Origin: an uncultured Rhodospirillales bacterium
Lineage (GTDB): Bacteria > Pseudomonadota > Alphaproteobacteria > Acetobacterales > Acetobacteraceae
DNA length: 16,108 nt
NCBI GenBank assembly: GCA_903928045.1
Contig: CAIYPH010000586.1
Location: 1 to 16,108 of the forward strand
Direction: 5' to 3'
Of the stretch, positions 8,803 through 16,108 are shown in pieces. The translations under genes were made by a program, and so were the position numbers. Position 1 is the first letter of the stretch; every line of letters starts with the position of its first letter. Under the pieces are notes generated by a model. It made no database searches. It saw nothing but the letters and a program-made list of their open reading frames with translations, and was not told the origin of the DNA.

Positions 8803-8835
8803 GAAGTTTCCTGCTTCTTTTTCCCAAAAAGAAGC
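8803..8835. repeat. A/T-rich intergenic palindrome, copy 3
   Basis: GCTTCTTTTT (8813-8822) and AAAAAGAAGC (8826-8835) are perfect 10-bp arms around CCC, preceded by GAAGTTTCCT and followed by GCCTCCC, much like the second palindrome of copy 1. It ends eight bases beyond the stop of the minus-strand gene at 8843 and may serve as its terminator, though no clean U-tract follows on that strand. Confidence 0.7.
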
Positions 8836-8842
8836 GCCTCCC

Positions 8843-9601
8843 TCAAACCGGCGGCTCCCCCTGCACCGGCTCCGCCCCACAAGACGCAATCAGCGCGGTA
8901 ATCTCCACGCAGGCCGCCGCGATCGCGTCGGGGTCGTTCCCCTTGGCAATCAGCGCCACCCCATTAGCGTCCGGCCGGTAATAGGGGTAGCTGCCGATAT
9001 CGAGCGCGGGGAAGCGGGCCTGGATGGCGGAGAGCCCCTCGGCGATGCGGCCTTCGGCGAGACCCTTGGCGTGGACGGCGCCCATGCGGATCGGCGGCCC
9101 GCCGGTGAGGGTCGGTGCCAGATTGCGGAACATCGCCTGCATGATCCGCGGCACCCCGGCCATCACGTGCACGTTGCCGATGGTGAAACCGGGGGCGGTA
9201 GAGATTTCGTTGTCGATCAGCGTGGCACCCCGCGGCATGGTGGCCATGCGCTGGCGGGCGGCGTTGAATTCGCCGGGGGCGTAGCGCGCATCGAGCCGCG
9301 CCCAGGCCTCGGGGTGCGGTTCCCAGGGCACGCCGAAGGCGGCGGCGACGCATTCGCTGGTGATGTCGTCATGCGTCGGTCCGATGCCGCCGGTGGTGAA
9401 CACGTGATCGAACTTGGCCCGCGCCTCGTTGACGGTGGAGATGATCGTCGCGGGGATATCGGGGATGACGCGGACTTCGCGGAGCGGGATGCCGATTTCG
9501 CCGAGGCCCACGGCGATGAACTTGATGTTGGCGTCCTGCGTCCGGCCGGACAGCACTTCATTGCCGATGACCAGCAGGCAGGCGGTCGGGTTGGTGCTCA
9601 T
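8843..9601 (-). CDS. CinA-type molybdopterin-binding domain protein (MoCF_biosynth)
   Basis: This 252-residue protein belongs to the COG1058 group, related to the N-terminal domain of CinA and to MoaB/Mog. The signature blocks are IGNEVLSGRTQDAN (12-25) and TTGGIGPTHDDIT (69-81), followed by NEISTAPGF and VHVMAGVP. The C-terminal nicotinamide-nucleotide amidase domain of full CinA is absent, so the protein should not be called CinA outright. Stand-alone members are often labelled 'competence/damage-inducible protein A'; their physiological role is not settled, and pyrophosphatase activity on nucleotide cofactors is known for some CinA homologues. It is last in a five-gene minus-strand operon, 28 bp after the GNAT-Nudix gene, with AGGAG (9610-9614) eight bases before the ATG. 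The short C-terminal tail is unremarkable. Confidence 0.9.
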   Translation of the reverse strand: MSTNPTACLLVIGNEVLSGRTQDANIKFIAVGLGEIGIPLREVRVIPDIPATIISTVNEARAKFDHVFTTGGIGPTHDDITSECVAAAFGVPWEPHPEAWARLDARYAPGEFNAARQRMATMPRGATLIDNEISTAPGFTIGNVHVMAGVPRIMQAMFRNLAPTLTGGPPIRMGAVHAKGLAEGRIAEGLSAIQARFPALDIGSYPYYRPDANGVALIAKGNDPDAIAAACVEITALIASCGAEPVQGEPPV

Positions 9602-9629
9602 GGGACGGTCTCCTCGATATGCGGCGAGC

Positions 9630-10673
9630 CTACAGGAAGTCCCGCAGCAAGGGCACCAGGGGCCGGTCGGCCTCGGGCATGGGGTATTCGGACAGCTTCT
9701 CAGGCCGCACCCATGCGAGCGCCTGGTTCTCCCGCCCGCTCGGCGTGCCTTTCCAGCGCCGACACAAATAGAGCGGCATCAGGAGATGGAAACTGTCATA
9801 TTCATGGGAGGCAAACGTGAACGCAGCCAGGCAATTGGAGGCCACATCGATCCCCAATTCCTCCTTCAACTCGCGGATCAGCGCGGCCTCGGGGGTTTCG
9901 CCGGGGTTGAGCTTGCCGCCGGGGAATTCCCACAGCCCCGCCATTTTCTTCCCCTCCGGCCGCCGCGCCAGCAGGATACGCCCGTCCCGATCCACCAGCG
10001 CGCACGCCGCCACCAGTACCAACGGCTTGCCCCCATCGGCCCGCGTCTCCACCTCCGGTGCCCCGAACAAATCCGTCCGATTAGCCTCGAACCGCAGCAC
10101 CTTCACCGCCCCCCCACGAGCGGTGAACATCTCCTCCCCCTCGCCGACATGGCGGAAACCGATCCGCCGCAACACCGCCTGGCTCGCCCCGTTGGAGGTC
10201 GCCACCGAAGCATGCACCCGTGTGATATCGAGATTGGCCAACGCCCAGCGCGCCATCTTCCCTGCCGCCTCGCTCGCCACCCCGTGGCCCCAGAATTTGA
10301 GACCCACCCAATACCCGAGCTTCGCCCCCTTGCCGTCCTCATCGAGCCGCAGCCCGACCCCGCCGACCAGGATTTCCCGTTCTCCCTCCCGCCCGGTAAT
10401 CGCGAGATGCCAGGCCCGCCTGGCGGTCAGCGCCTCCCGGGTAAACCCGATCCAACTCTCCGCGACATCCGGCGGATACGGGAACGGCACCTCGGCGAGA
10501 TCCCGACAGACCTCCCAGTGGTTCATCAGATTATGCAACTCCCCCGCATCCCCCGGCACGAAGGGACGCAGCACGAGCCGCTCGGTGGCGATCGGGGCGA
10601 AATCATCAACCATGCCGCCTGAAGTGCCCAACGCCGCCGCGCCACGCAAGCCCTTGCCGCGCCGCCGTGTCAT
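9630..10673 (-). CDS. GNAT acetyltransferase fused to MutT-like Nudix hydrolase
   Basis: This 347-residue protein holds two enzymes. Residues 28-195 form a RimJ/RimL-type GNAT domain: IATERLVLRPF, the acetyl-CoA loop GYWVGLKFWGHGVASEA (120-136) and SNGASQAVLRRIGF (160-173). Residues 218-347 form a MutT-like Nudix domain with a complete Nudix box (Gly253, Glu259, Arg267-Glu268, Glu271-Glu272, Gly274), preceded by ALVDRDGRILLARR and GLWEFPGG. That composition suggests 8-oxo-dGTP hydrolysis; the acceptor of the acetyltransferase is unknown. The ATG at 10673 overlaps the upstream stop (ATGA) and is reported here; ATG 10613 is an alternative that omits a 20-residue Arg/Gly-rich extension and is preceded by AGGCGG. 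In related bacteria the two domains can be separate neighbouring genes near argJ and secA, so this looks like a local fusion. Confidence 0.9.
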   Translation of the reverse strand: MTRRRGKGLRGAAALGTSGGMVDDFAPIATERLVLRPFVPGDAGELHNLMNHWEVCRDLAEVPFPYPPDVAESWIGFTREALTARRAWHLAITGREGEREILVGGVGLRLDEDGKGAKLGYWVGLKFWGHGVASEAAGKMARWALANLDITRVHASVATSNGASQAVLRRIGFRHVGEGEEMFTARGGAVKVLRFEANRTDLFGAPEVETRADGGKPLVLVAACALVDRDGRILLARRPEGKKMAGLWEFPGGKLNPGETPEAALIRELKEELGIDVASNCLAAFTFASHEYDSFHLLMPLYLCRRWKGTPSGRENQALAWVRPEKLSEYPMPEADRPLVPLLRDFL

Positions 10674-11902
10674 GATGGGAGATCGAGTTGCAGCAAAACC
10701 GGCACCTTGCCGCGATCAGTCGAATGCCGCCCAACGATATAGACCCGCCCGGCATTGTCCCGCACGTCCGAGCCGTAGATCAGCTGGATCCGCCCAAGGG
10801 GCAAATCGATCCGCCGCGCCCGGGATTGCCCGGTGGCGAGATCACGCACCACCCAGTCCCAAACGTCGGGAGCCGCCTGCGCCAGCCCGCCGATCCGGTT
10901 GCCATCCCAGGCGAACAGCGAGGACGCATACGACCGCCCATCCGGATGAAACCAGCCGAGCGGGGTAACCAGCGCCGGCTCGCCCGGCTGAATAAGATGG
11001 AGGAATCCGGCCGAGGTCGCGATGACAATGCTTCCGTCCGCCATCGTCGCGAGCCCGATGATCCCATGCGCCGCGGACGGGGACATGCCCGGCGCGTAAT
11101 TCTCCAGCGTGGTCGTACCCCGCAGGGTCATCGGGGGCGCGAACTCCAGCAGTTCCGCGCGCACTACGCCATCGGCGCCGACCTGAACGCGGGGAACAAA
11201 CGCATGCCCCCGCACATCGGCCAGGATGTTGCGGCTCATGTGCCCGCCTGGCGCGCCGATCTCGCGGCGGGCGACGGCGCCAGTGTGGATGTCGACGGAG
11301 TAGAGCACATGCCCCCACAGCCCGAGCGCCCATACCGTCCGCCCGCCGCCGGCCGCGCAGGTCAGCCCCTCCGGTATCGCGAGATGGTGCCGCCATCCGG
11401 TCTCCCCCGGCGCCAGTGACCAGAGATGCGAGCCCCAGCGGGGTGGCGCGCTGCCGTCATCGACTTCGCCATCCTCGTCGGTGGAAGTGAACCACATCCG
11501 GCCATCCTCCATCGGGAGGATTTTCGAATGGATCTTGATCTGCGTCTCGTCTGGCCGGCGCGACGGGAGTTGTCCCAGCACGTCTCCCCGATCGGTGACG
11601 GTGCCGCTGATCGGGTCGAACCGCATGAGATGGGCCGAGCCCCCATCCAGCGCCGAGACACCGAACCAGATGCCGCCCGCCGGGTCGCGCCCGGTGGCGC
11701 CCCAGATGGCGTGGGCGCCGGGGAAATCGGGGAGGGGGATTTCTCGGACGGCCGGAAGCCGTAGCGGATCGGCCGCAAGCGCCGGGCCGGCGGCCAGGGA
11801 CGCGAACCCGCCGAGCGCCGCCCGGCGGGAGAGCGCGGGGTGGCTCAGCTGCGGTAGCTGCCGTTGATGTCGATGTAGCCGTGCGTCAGGTCGCAGGTCC
11901 AC
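10670..11902 (-). CDS. Exported beta-propeller-like protein (function unknown)
   Basis: This is a periplasmic or secreted protein of about 390 residues. Short repeats such as GIWFGVSALDG, GRMWFTSTDEDG, LWSLAPGE, TVWALGLWG, GSIVIATSAGFLHL and GRVYIVGRHS recur along it, as in blades of streptogramin-lyase/SMP-30-like propellers; no catalytic site is evident. A signal peptide with a twin-arginine look, ALSRRAALGGFASLAAG-PALA-AD, precedes the mature part. The first conventional start is GTG at 11902, inside argJ, but it adds 18 Arg/His/Gln-rich residues before the signal. A CTG at 11848 overlaps the argJ stop as CTGA and would give the neat N-terminus MSHPALSRRAALGG, a 392-residue product. No Shine-Dalgarno decides between them. 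The gene is coupled to the next one by an ATGA overlap. Its function cannot be inferred from context. Confidence 0.75.
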   Translation of the reverse strand: MDLRPDARLHRHQRQLPQLSHPALSRRAALGGFASLAAGPALAADPLRLPAVREIPLPDFPGAHAIWGATGRDPAGGIWFGVSALDGGSAHLMRFDPISGTVTDRGDVLGQLPSRRPDETQIKIHSKILPMEDGRMWFTSTDEDGEVDDGSAPPRWGSHLWSLAPGETGWRHHLAIPEGLTCAAGGGRTVWALGLWGHVLYSVDIHTGAVARREIGAPGGHMSRNILADVRGHAFVPRVQVGADGVVRAELLEFAPPMTLRGTTTLENYAPGMSPSAAHGIIGLATMADGSIVIATSAGFLHLIQPGEPALVTPLGWFHPDGRSYASSLFAWDGNRIGGLAQAAPDVWDWVVRDLATGQSRARRIDLPLGRIQLIYGSDVRDNAGRVYIVGRHSTDRGKVPVLLQLDLPS

Positions 11903-13074
11903 ACCGTCGCCTTGCCCTTGCCGAGGCCGATATCGACGGCGATGTTGACCTCCTGGCCCTTCATGTGGGCGACCACCGGGGTCTCGTCATAGCCCGGCAC
12001 CACGCCGCCGTCCTTGGCCATCCACACGCCGCCGACGCCGACCGAGATCTTGTCGCGATCGGCCGGTTCGCCGGCCTTGCCGACGGCCATGACGATGCGG
12101 CCCCAATTGGCGTCCTCGCCGGCGATGGCGGTTTTCACCAGCGGCGAGTTGGCGATCGCCATGCCGATGCGCTTGGCGGATTTCGCCGTGGTGGCGCCGG
12201 TAACGTCGATGCGGATCAGCTTCTGGGCGCCCTCGCCGTCGCGGGTCACCTGGAGGGCGAGATCGAGCAGCACCTCGTTCAGGGCGCGGGCGAAGTCGGC
12301 CAGTTCCTTGCCGCCTTCGTCCGAGATTTTCGGATGCTTGGCCTGGCCGGTGGCGAACAGCATCACGGTGTCGGACGTCGAGGTGTCGCTATCCACCGTC
12401 GTGCAGTTGAAGGTGGAGTTGACGCCCTTGGAGAGCATCGCCTGCAACGCCGGGGCGGGGATCTTCGCGTCGGTGAAGATGAAGCACAGCATGGTCGCCA
12501 TGTCGGGCGCGATCATGCCGCTGCCCTTGGCGATGCCGTTGATGCGCACTTCCTTGCCGCCGATGCTCGCCGTGCGGGTGACGCCCTTGGGGAAGGTGTC
12601 GGTGGTCATGATCCCGCGGGCGGCGGCTTCCCAGCCGGCTTCGGTGAGGTTGGCGTGGAGTTCCGGCAGGGCGGAAGTCAGCTTCTCGTACGGCAGAACC
12701 TCGCCGATCACGCCGGTGGAGGAGAGGAACACCTGCTTCACCGGCACGCCGGCGATCTTGGCGGCGGCGGCGGCGGTGGCCTTGCAGGCATCGGCACCGG
12801 CCTTGCCGGTGAACACGTTGGCATTGCCCGCGTTGATCACCACCGCGCGCGCCTTGCCGCCCGGCAGCATCTCGCGGCACCAGTCGATCGGGGCGCCGGG
12901 GCACTTCGAAGAGGTGAACACGCCGGCCACCGTGGTGCCGGAGGCGAGCTCCGCCATCACCACGTCATTGCGGCCCTTGTAGCGGATGCCGGCGGCGATG
13001 GCGCCGAGCTTCACGCCGGCGAGCGGCGGCAGTTCGGGCAGGGGGACGGCGAGCGGGGAGACGGCCATGGCCAT
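11845..13074 (-). CDS. argJ: Bifunctional ornithine acetyltransferase / N-acetylglutamate synthase ArgJ
   Basis: This 409-residue cytoplasmic enzyme transfers the acetyl group of N-acetylornithine to glutamate, closing the acetyl cycle of arginine synthesis; many ArgJ also use acetyl-CoA. The proenzyme cuts itself between Ala193 and Thr194 in KGSGMIAPDMATMLCF (183-198), and Thr194 becomes the nucleophile. The oxyanion-hole STGVIG (119-124), NAGNANVFTG (81-90) and TTVDSDTSTSD are all present, and the C-terminus DINGSYRS is typical. Whether this copy is mono- or bifunctional cannot be told from sequence. AGAGGA lies eight bases before the ATG at 13074; a second Met two codons later is a possible start. 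It sits 30 bp after the isomerase gene, second in the operon, and its 3' end overlaps or abuts the propeller gene. Confidence 0.97.
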   Translation of the reverse strand: MAMAVSPLAVPLPELPPLAGVKLGAIAAGIRYKGRNDVVMAELASGTTVAGVFTSSKCPGAPIDWCREMLPGGKARAVVINAGNANVFTGKAGADACKATAAAAAKIAGVPVKQVFLSSTGVIGEVLPYEKLTSALPELHANLTEAGWEAAARGIMTTDTFPKGVTRTASIGGKEVRINGIAKGSGMIAPDMATMLCFIFTDAKIPAPALQAMLSKGVNSTFNCTTVDSDTSTSDTVMLFATGQAKHPKISDEGGKELADFARALNEVLLDLALQVTRDGEGAQKLIRIDVTGATTAKSAKRIGMAIANSPLVKTAIAGEDANWGRIVMAVGKAGEPADRDKISVGVGGVWMAKDGGVVPGYDETPVVAHMKGQEVNIAVDIGLGKGKATVWTCDLTHGYIDINGSYRS

Positions 13075-13104
13075 GGGTCGGTTCCTCTTGTTTCTTATGT
13101 TGGA

Positions 13105-13998
13105 TCAGGGCTTCGGCGGGGGAGCGGCGTCGTCGGTGGCGCGGCGGGGGGAACCATCGGGGTTGAAGCGCTCGATGACGGCGACCGCGCGGGCAGCGGT
13201 GAGCACTTTCTGCACGCCTTCCTGGATCATCTTCTGGCGCAGATCCTCCTGCGCCTGCTCGAAGGTCGGCGGGGGAGCGCTGCGGCGCTCCTCGACCTTG
13301 ATGACGTGCCAGCCGAACTGGGTCTTGACCGGCTTGTCCGAGACCTGGCCGGGCTTCAGCGCGAAGGCGGCCTCGGCGAATTCCGGTACCATGTCGGCGC
13401 GCTTGAAGAAGCCGAGATCGCCGCCCTGGCCGGCGCCGGGATCGCTGCTGCGGGCCTTGGCCAGCGCCGCGAAATCGCCGCCCTTCTTGAGTTCGGCGAT
13501 CACCTTCACGGCGTCGGCCTCGTTGGCCACCAGGATATGGCGGGCATGCAGCTCGGCCTCGCCCTCTTTGCCCGCGATATCCGCATCATAGCGGGCGCGG
13601 ACCTTGTCCTCGGTGATGGTCGGCCCGATGTCGCGCCGCATGATGGCGTTCTCGAGCGTCTCCTCGGTGGCGCGGGCGATGCCGCGGATCACCGCCGGGT
13701 CCTTCTCCAGCCCCTGCGCGCGGGCCAAGGCGGCGACCGAGGCGCGGTCGATCAGCTGGTCGGCGACCATCGGCATCAGCATGTTCTGCGGCATGCCCCG
13801 ATATTCCTGCGGCAGGTTCTGCGCCGCGTCCGTGACGTCGCTGACATGGATCTCGATGCCGTTGACCCGGGCTACGATGGGATCGGCGGCGGGTTGAGCG
13901 GCGGCCGGGGCGGCGGTTTGGGCACGGGCGACGGGCGAAAGGGCGGAGGCTGCGAGCAGGGCCAGGGCAAACGCCAGGCTGGGGCGGGACGGCCGCAT
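13105..13998 (-). CDS. Parvulin-type peptidyl-prolyl isomerase, periplasmic
   Basis: This 297-residue exported foldase belongs to the PpiC/SurA/PrsA group and should act on outer-membrane or periplasmic proteins. A Sec signal peptide occupies residues 1-26 (ALALLAASALSPVARA-QT), followed by an Ala/Pro-rich spacer. A SurA_N-like helical chaperone region spans about 40-140, and the rotamase domain about 149-238: ELHARHILV, GGDFAALAKARSSDPGAGQGG, LGFFKRADMVPEF and QFGWHVIKVEE. A helical segment and a Pro-rich tail end the protein. AAGGA lies just before the ATG at 13998, and a promoter lies at 14024-14052, so this is the first gene of the operon. Divergence from secA fits a link to protein export. 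Length and motifs are normal. Confidence 0.93.
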   Translation of the reverse strand: MRPSRPSLAFALALLAASALSPVARAQTAAPAAAQPAADPIVARVNGIEIHVSDVTDAAQNLPQEYRGMPQNMLMPMVADQLIDRASVAALARAQGLEKDPAVIRGIARATEETLENAIMRRDIGPTITEDKVRARYDADIAGKEGEAELHARHILVANEADAVKVIAELKKGGDFAALAKARSSDPGAGQGGDLGFFKRADMVPEFAEAAFALKPGQVSDKPVKTQFGWHVIKVEERRSAPPPTFEQAQEDLRQKMIQEGVQKVLTAARAVAVIERFNPDGSPRRATDDAAPPPKP

Positions 13999-14023
13999 GG
14001 GATTTCCTTACAGAAGTCCGCCC

Positions 14024-14052
14024 GTATAGGCCGGCCGCCGCGCCCTGGACAA
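14024..14052 (-). promoter_or_regulatory. Promoter of the isomerase-argJ operon
   Basis: On the minus strand TTGTCC (14052-14047), 17 bp, then CTATAC (14029-14024) form a sigma-70-type promoter. The start would be near 14017, leaving a leader of about 18 nt that includes AAGGA. It is back to back with the secA promoter. Confidence 0.6.
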
Positions 14053-14093
14053 GCAGCGCAATCGGGCAGCAGAGCGCGAATTTCGCCTCTCGC

Positions 14094-14122
14094 GTTGACC
14101 CCGGCCGGTCCGGGTCCTATCT
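14094..14122 (+). promoter_or_regulatory. Promoter of secA
   Basis: GTTGAC (14094-14099), 17 bp, then CTATCT (14117-14122) match the alphaproteobacterial CTTGAC/CTATAT pattern well. The expected start near 14129 gives a leader of about 62 nt; no SecM-like upstream frame is evident in it. Confidence 0.7.
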
Positions 14123-14190
14123 GACAGCCTGAGATCGACGCGCGCCGCGCCCGGCTTGCGCCACTTTGCCTGCTTCCCGGAAGGCTTGAT

Positions 14191-16108
14191 ATGTTCGCCA
14201 GACTCGCCCGTGCCATTTTTGGTACCAGCAACGACCGCTCGCTCAAGGCCTATCAGCGCCGGGTGCCGCAAATCAACGCCCTGGAGCCGGCGATGCAGGC
14301 GCTGTCGGATGCCGAGCTGCAGGGCAAGACGGCCGATTTCCGTGCTCGCCTCGCCGGCGGCGCCACGCTCGACCAGCTCCTCCCCGAGGCCTTCGCCGCG
14401 GTGCGCGAGGCCAGCCGCCGCGTGCTCGGCATGCGCCACTTCGACGTGCAGATGATCGGCGGCATGGTGCTGCATGACGGCAAGATCGCCGAGATGAAGA
14501 CCGGCGAGGGCAAGACCCTGGTCGCCACCCTGCCGGTCTACCTCAACGCGCTCGCCGGCAAGGGCGTCCACGTCGTCACTGTCAACGACTATCTGGCCCG
14601 GCGTGACGCGGAGTGGATGGGGCAGATCTACGGTTTTCTCGGCATGAGCACCGGGGTGATCGTGCACGGGCTGTCGGAATATGAACGGCGCGACGCCTAT
14701 GCCGCCGACATCACCTACGGCACCAACAACGAGTACGGGTTCGACTACCTGCGCGACAACATGAAGTACCGCCTGGAGGATATGGTCCAGCGTGACTTCG
14801 CCTATGCCATCGTCGACGAGGTGGACAGCATCCTGATCGACGAGGCGCGCACGCCGCTGATCATCTCGGGCCCCGCCGAGGACAGCTCCGACCTCTACCG
14901 CAGCGTCAACATCGTTATCCGCGAGCTGGTCACGGACCCCGCGAATTATGACAAGGACGAGAAATTCCGCACCGCGGTGCTGACCGAGATCGGCGCCGAG
15001 CGGGTCGAGGACATGCTGCGCGCGGCGGGGATCATCACCGAGGGCAATCTCTACGACATCTTCAACGTCTCGGTGGTGCATCACGTCCAGCAGAGCCTGC
15101 GCGCCAACGCGCTGTTCACCCGGGACGTCGACTATATTGTCCGCGACGACAAGGTGATCATCATCGACGAGTTCACCGGCCGCATGATGGAAGGCCGCCG
15201 CTACTCGGAGGGGCTGCACCAGGCGCTCGAAGCCAAGGAGGGCGTGACCGTCCAGGCGGAGAACCAGACGCTCGCCTCCATCACTTTCCAGAACTACTTC
15301 CGCCTCTACCCCAAACTCTCCGGCATGACCGGCACGGCGCTGACCGAGGCCGACGAATTCGCCGAGATCTACCGGCTCGAGGTGGTGGATATCCCGACCA
15401 ACGTGCCCGTGCTGCGCAAGGACGAGGATGACGAGGTCTATCGCTCGGCGGCCGAGAAATACGAGGCGGTGGCCAAGCTGATCGAGGAGGCCCGCGGCCG
15501 TGGGCAGCCCACCCTGGTCGGCACCACCTCGATCGAGAAGAGCGAAACCCTCTCCGAGATTCTGAAGAAGAAGCGCATTCCGCACGCGGTGCTGAACGCC
15601 CGTTTCCACGAGCAGGAGGCGCTGATCGTCAGCCAGGCCGGCGCGCCCGGCGCGGTGACCATCGCCACCAACATGGCCGGCCGCGGCACCGACATCAAAC
15701 TCGGCGGCAATCTCGACATGCGGCTCAAGCTCGAGCTTGAAGGTATCGAGGACGAGGCCGCCCGCGAGGCCCGCGCGGCGGCGATCAAGGCCGAGGTGGA
15801 TGCCGGGCACGAGGTGGTGAAGCAGGCCGGCGGCCTGTTCGTCATCGGCACCGAGCGCCACGAGAGCCGCCGCATCGACAACCAGCTGCGCGGCCGCTCC
15901 GGCCGTCAGGGCGATCCCGGTGCCTCGCGCTTCTTCCTTTCGCTGGAAGACGACCTGATGCGCATCTTCGGCTCCGACCGGATGGACTCGGTCCTCCAGC
16001 GCTTCGGGCTGCAGGAAGGCGAGGCGATCGTCCACCCCTGGGTGAACAAGGCCCTGGAAAAGGCCCAGCAGAAGGTCGAGGCGCGCAACTTCGACACCCG
16101 CAAGAACA
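14191..16108 (+). CDS. secA: Preprotein translocase ATPase SecA (5' part)
   Basis: This is the motor of Sec export, driving unfolded preproteins through SecYEG. The window holds 639 codons of a protein usually near 900 residues, and the frame is open at the right edge. Visible motifs are Walker A in EMKTGEGKT (101-109), [14 protein letters not shown] (131-144), [16 protein letters not shown] (175-190), Walker [17 protein letters not shown] (208-223), [19 protein letters not shown] and the helicase motif [16 protein letters not shown]. Both nucleotide-binding folds and the preprotein-crosslinking region are therefore covered; the helical wing, scaffold end and any Cys-rich C-terminal zinc site lie outside. 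The start at 14191 is supported by GGAAGG (14179-14184) six bases upstream and the normal N-terminus [11 protein letters not shown]. The gene has its own promoter and diverges from the isomerase operon. Confidence 0.97.
   Translation, partial: MFARLARAIFGTSNDRSLKAYQRRVPQINALEPAMQALSDAELQGKTADFRARLAGGATLDQLLPEAFAAVREASRRVLGMRHFDVQMIGGMVLHDGKIAEMKTGEGKTLVATLPVYLNALAGKGVHVVTVNDYLARRDAEWMGQIYGFLGMSTGVIVHGLSEYERRDAYAADITYGTNNEYGFDYLRDNMKYRLEDMVQRDFAYAIVDEVDSILIDEARTPLIISGPAEDSSDLYRSVNIVIRELVTDPANYDKDEKFRTAVLTEIGAERVEDMLRAAGIITEGNLYDIFNVSVVHHVQQSLRANALFTRDVDYIVRDDKVIIIDEFTGRMMEGRRYSEGLHQALEAKEGVTVQAENQTLASITFQNYFRLYPKLSGMTGTALTEADEFAEIYRLEVVDIPTNVPVLRKDEDDEVYRSAAEKYEAVAKLIEEARGRGQPTLVGTTSIEKSETLSEILKKKRIPHAVLNARFHEQEALIVSQAGAPGAVTIATNMAGRGTDIKLGGNLDMRLKLELEGIEDEAAREARAAAIKAEVDAGHEVVKQAGGLFVIGTERHESRRIDNQLRGRSGRQGDPGASRFFLSLEDDLMRIFGSDRMDSVLQRFGLQEGEAIVHPWVNKALEKAQQKVEARNFDTRKN

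Noticed and set aside
11881..14124. 747-codon plus-strand frame opposite argJ and the isomerase
   Set aside because: Antisense shadow of two well-supported genes; composition is Gly/His/Asp-rich as expected for a mirror frame of G/C-rich codons.
14008..16035. 675-codon minus-strand frame opposite secA
   Set aside because: Mirror frame of secA; no family motif, and secA is certain.

Overview
The window is GC-rich chromosomal DNA from an alphaproteobacterium, most likely a member of the Acetobacteraceae (Rhodospirillales). The evidence is the strong G/C bias at third codon positions, promoters of the alphaproteobacterial form (CTTGAC, 17 bp, CTATAT), the ppiC-argJ-Nudix run divergent from secA, the style of the glycosyltransferases, and short A/T-rich palindromes scattered between genes. 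The family assignment is inference. No phage, transposase, CRISPR, rRNA or tRNA was seen.

Left part (1-4020): a small Cys-rich DUF1272 gene on the plus strand converges on a two-gene minus-strand operon of glycosyltransferases. The promoter-proximal one is an 870-residue multidomain protein with two N-terminal beta-type modules, a Pro/Glu linker, two tandem Tyr-rich repeats and a GT-B transferase. The distal one is a 357-residue GT-A-like enzyme with a DPD motif. They are joined by an ATGA overlap and probably act on the same surface glycan.

Middle (4021-8842): a 505-bp gap ends in a three-hairpin array whose middle loop carries an anti-Shine-Dalgarno CUCCUCCCCC. It looks like an alphaproteobacterial 'cuckoo'-type small RNA and is the most interesting signal in the window. 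Then come murJ (lipid II flippase) and the nitrogen operon glnK-amtB, which has a near-consensus sigma-54 promoter, a possible NtrC site and a clear terminator. A small unknown gene with a strong promoter almost touching its ATG follows; it may be leaderless and contains a 17-bp tandem duplication.

Right part (8843-14190): five closely packed minus-strand genes read, in transcription order, parvulin isomerase, argJ, an exported beta-propeller-like protein, a GNAT-Nudix fusion and a CinA-type molybdopterin-binding-domain protein. Spacings are 30 bp, an overlap, a 4-bp overlap and 28 bp, so they probably form one operon. It starts from a divergent promoter pair shared with secA, whose first 639 codons run off the right edge. 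The set mixes envelope protein folding and export, arginine synthesis and nucleotide sanitation; the link is conserved neighbourhood rather than one pathway.
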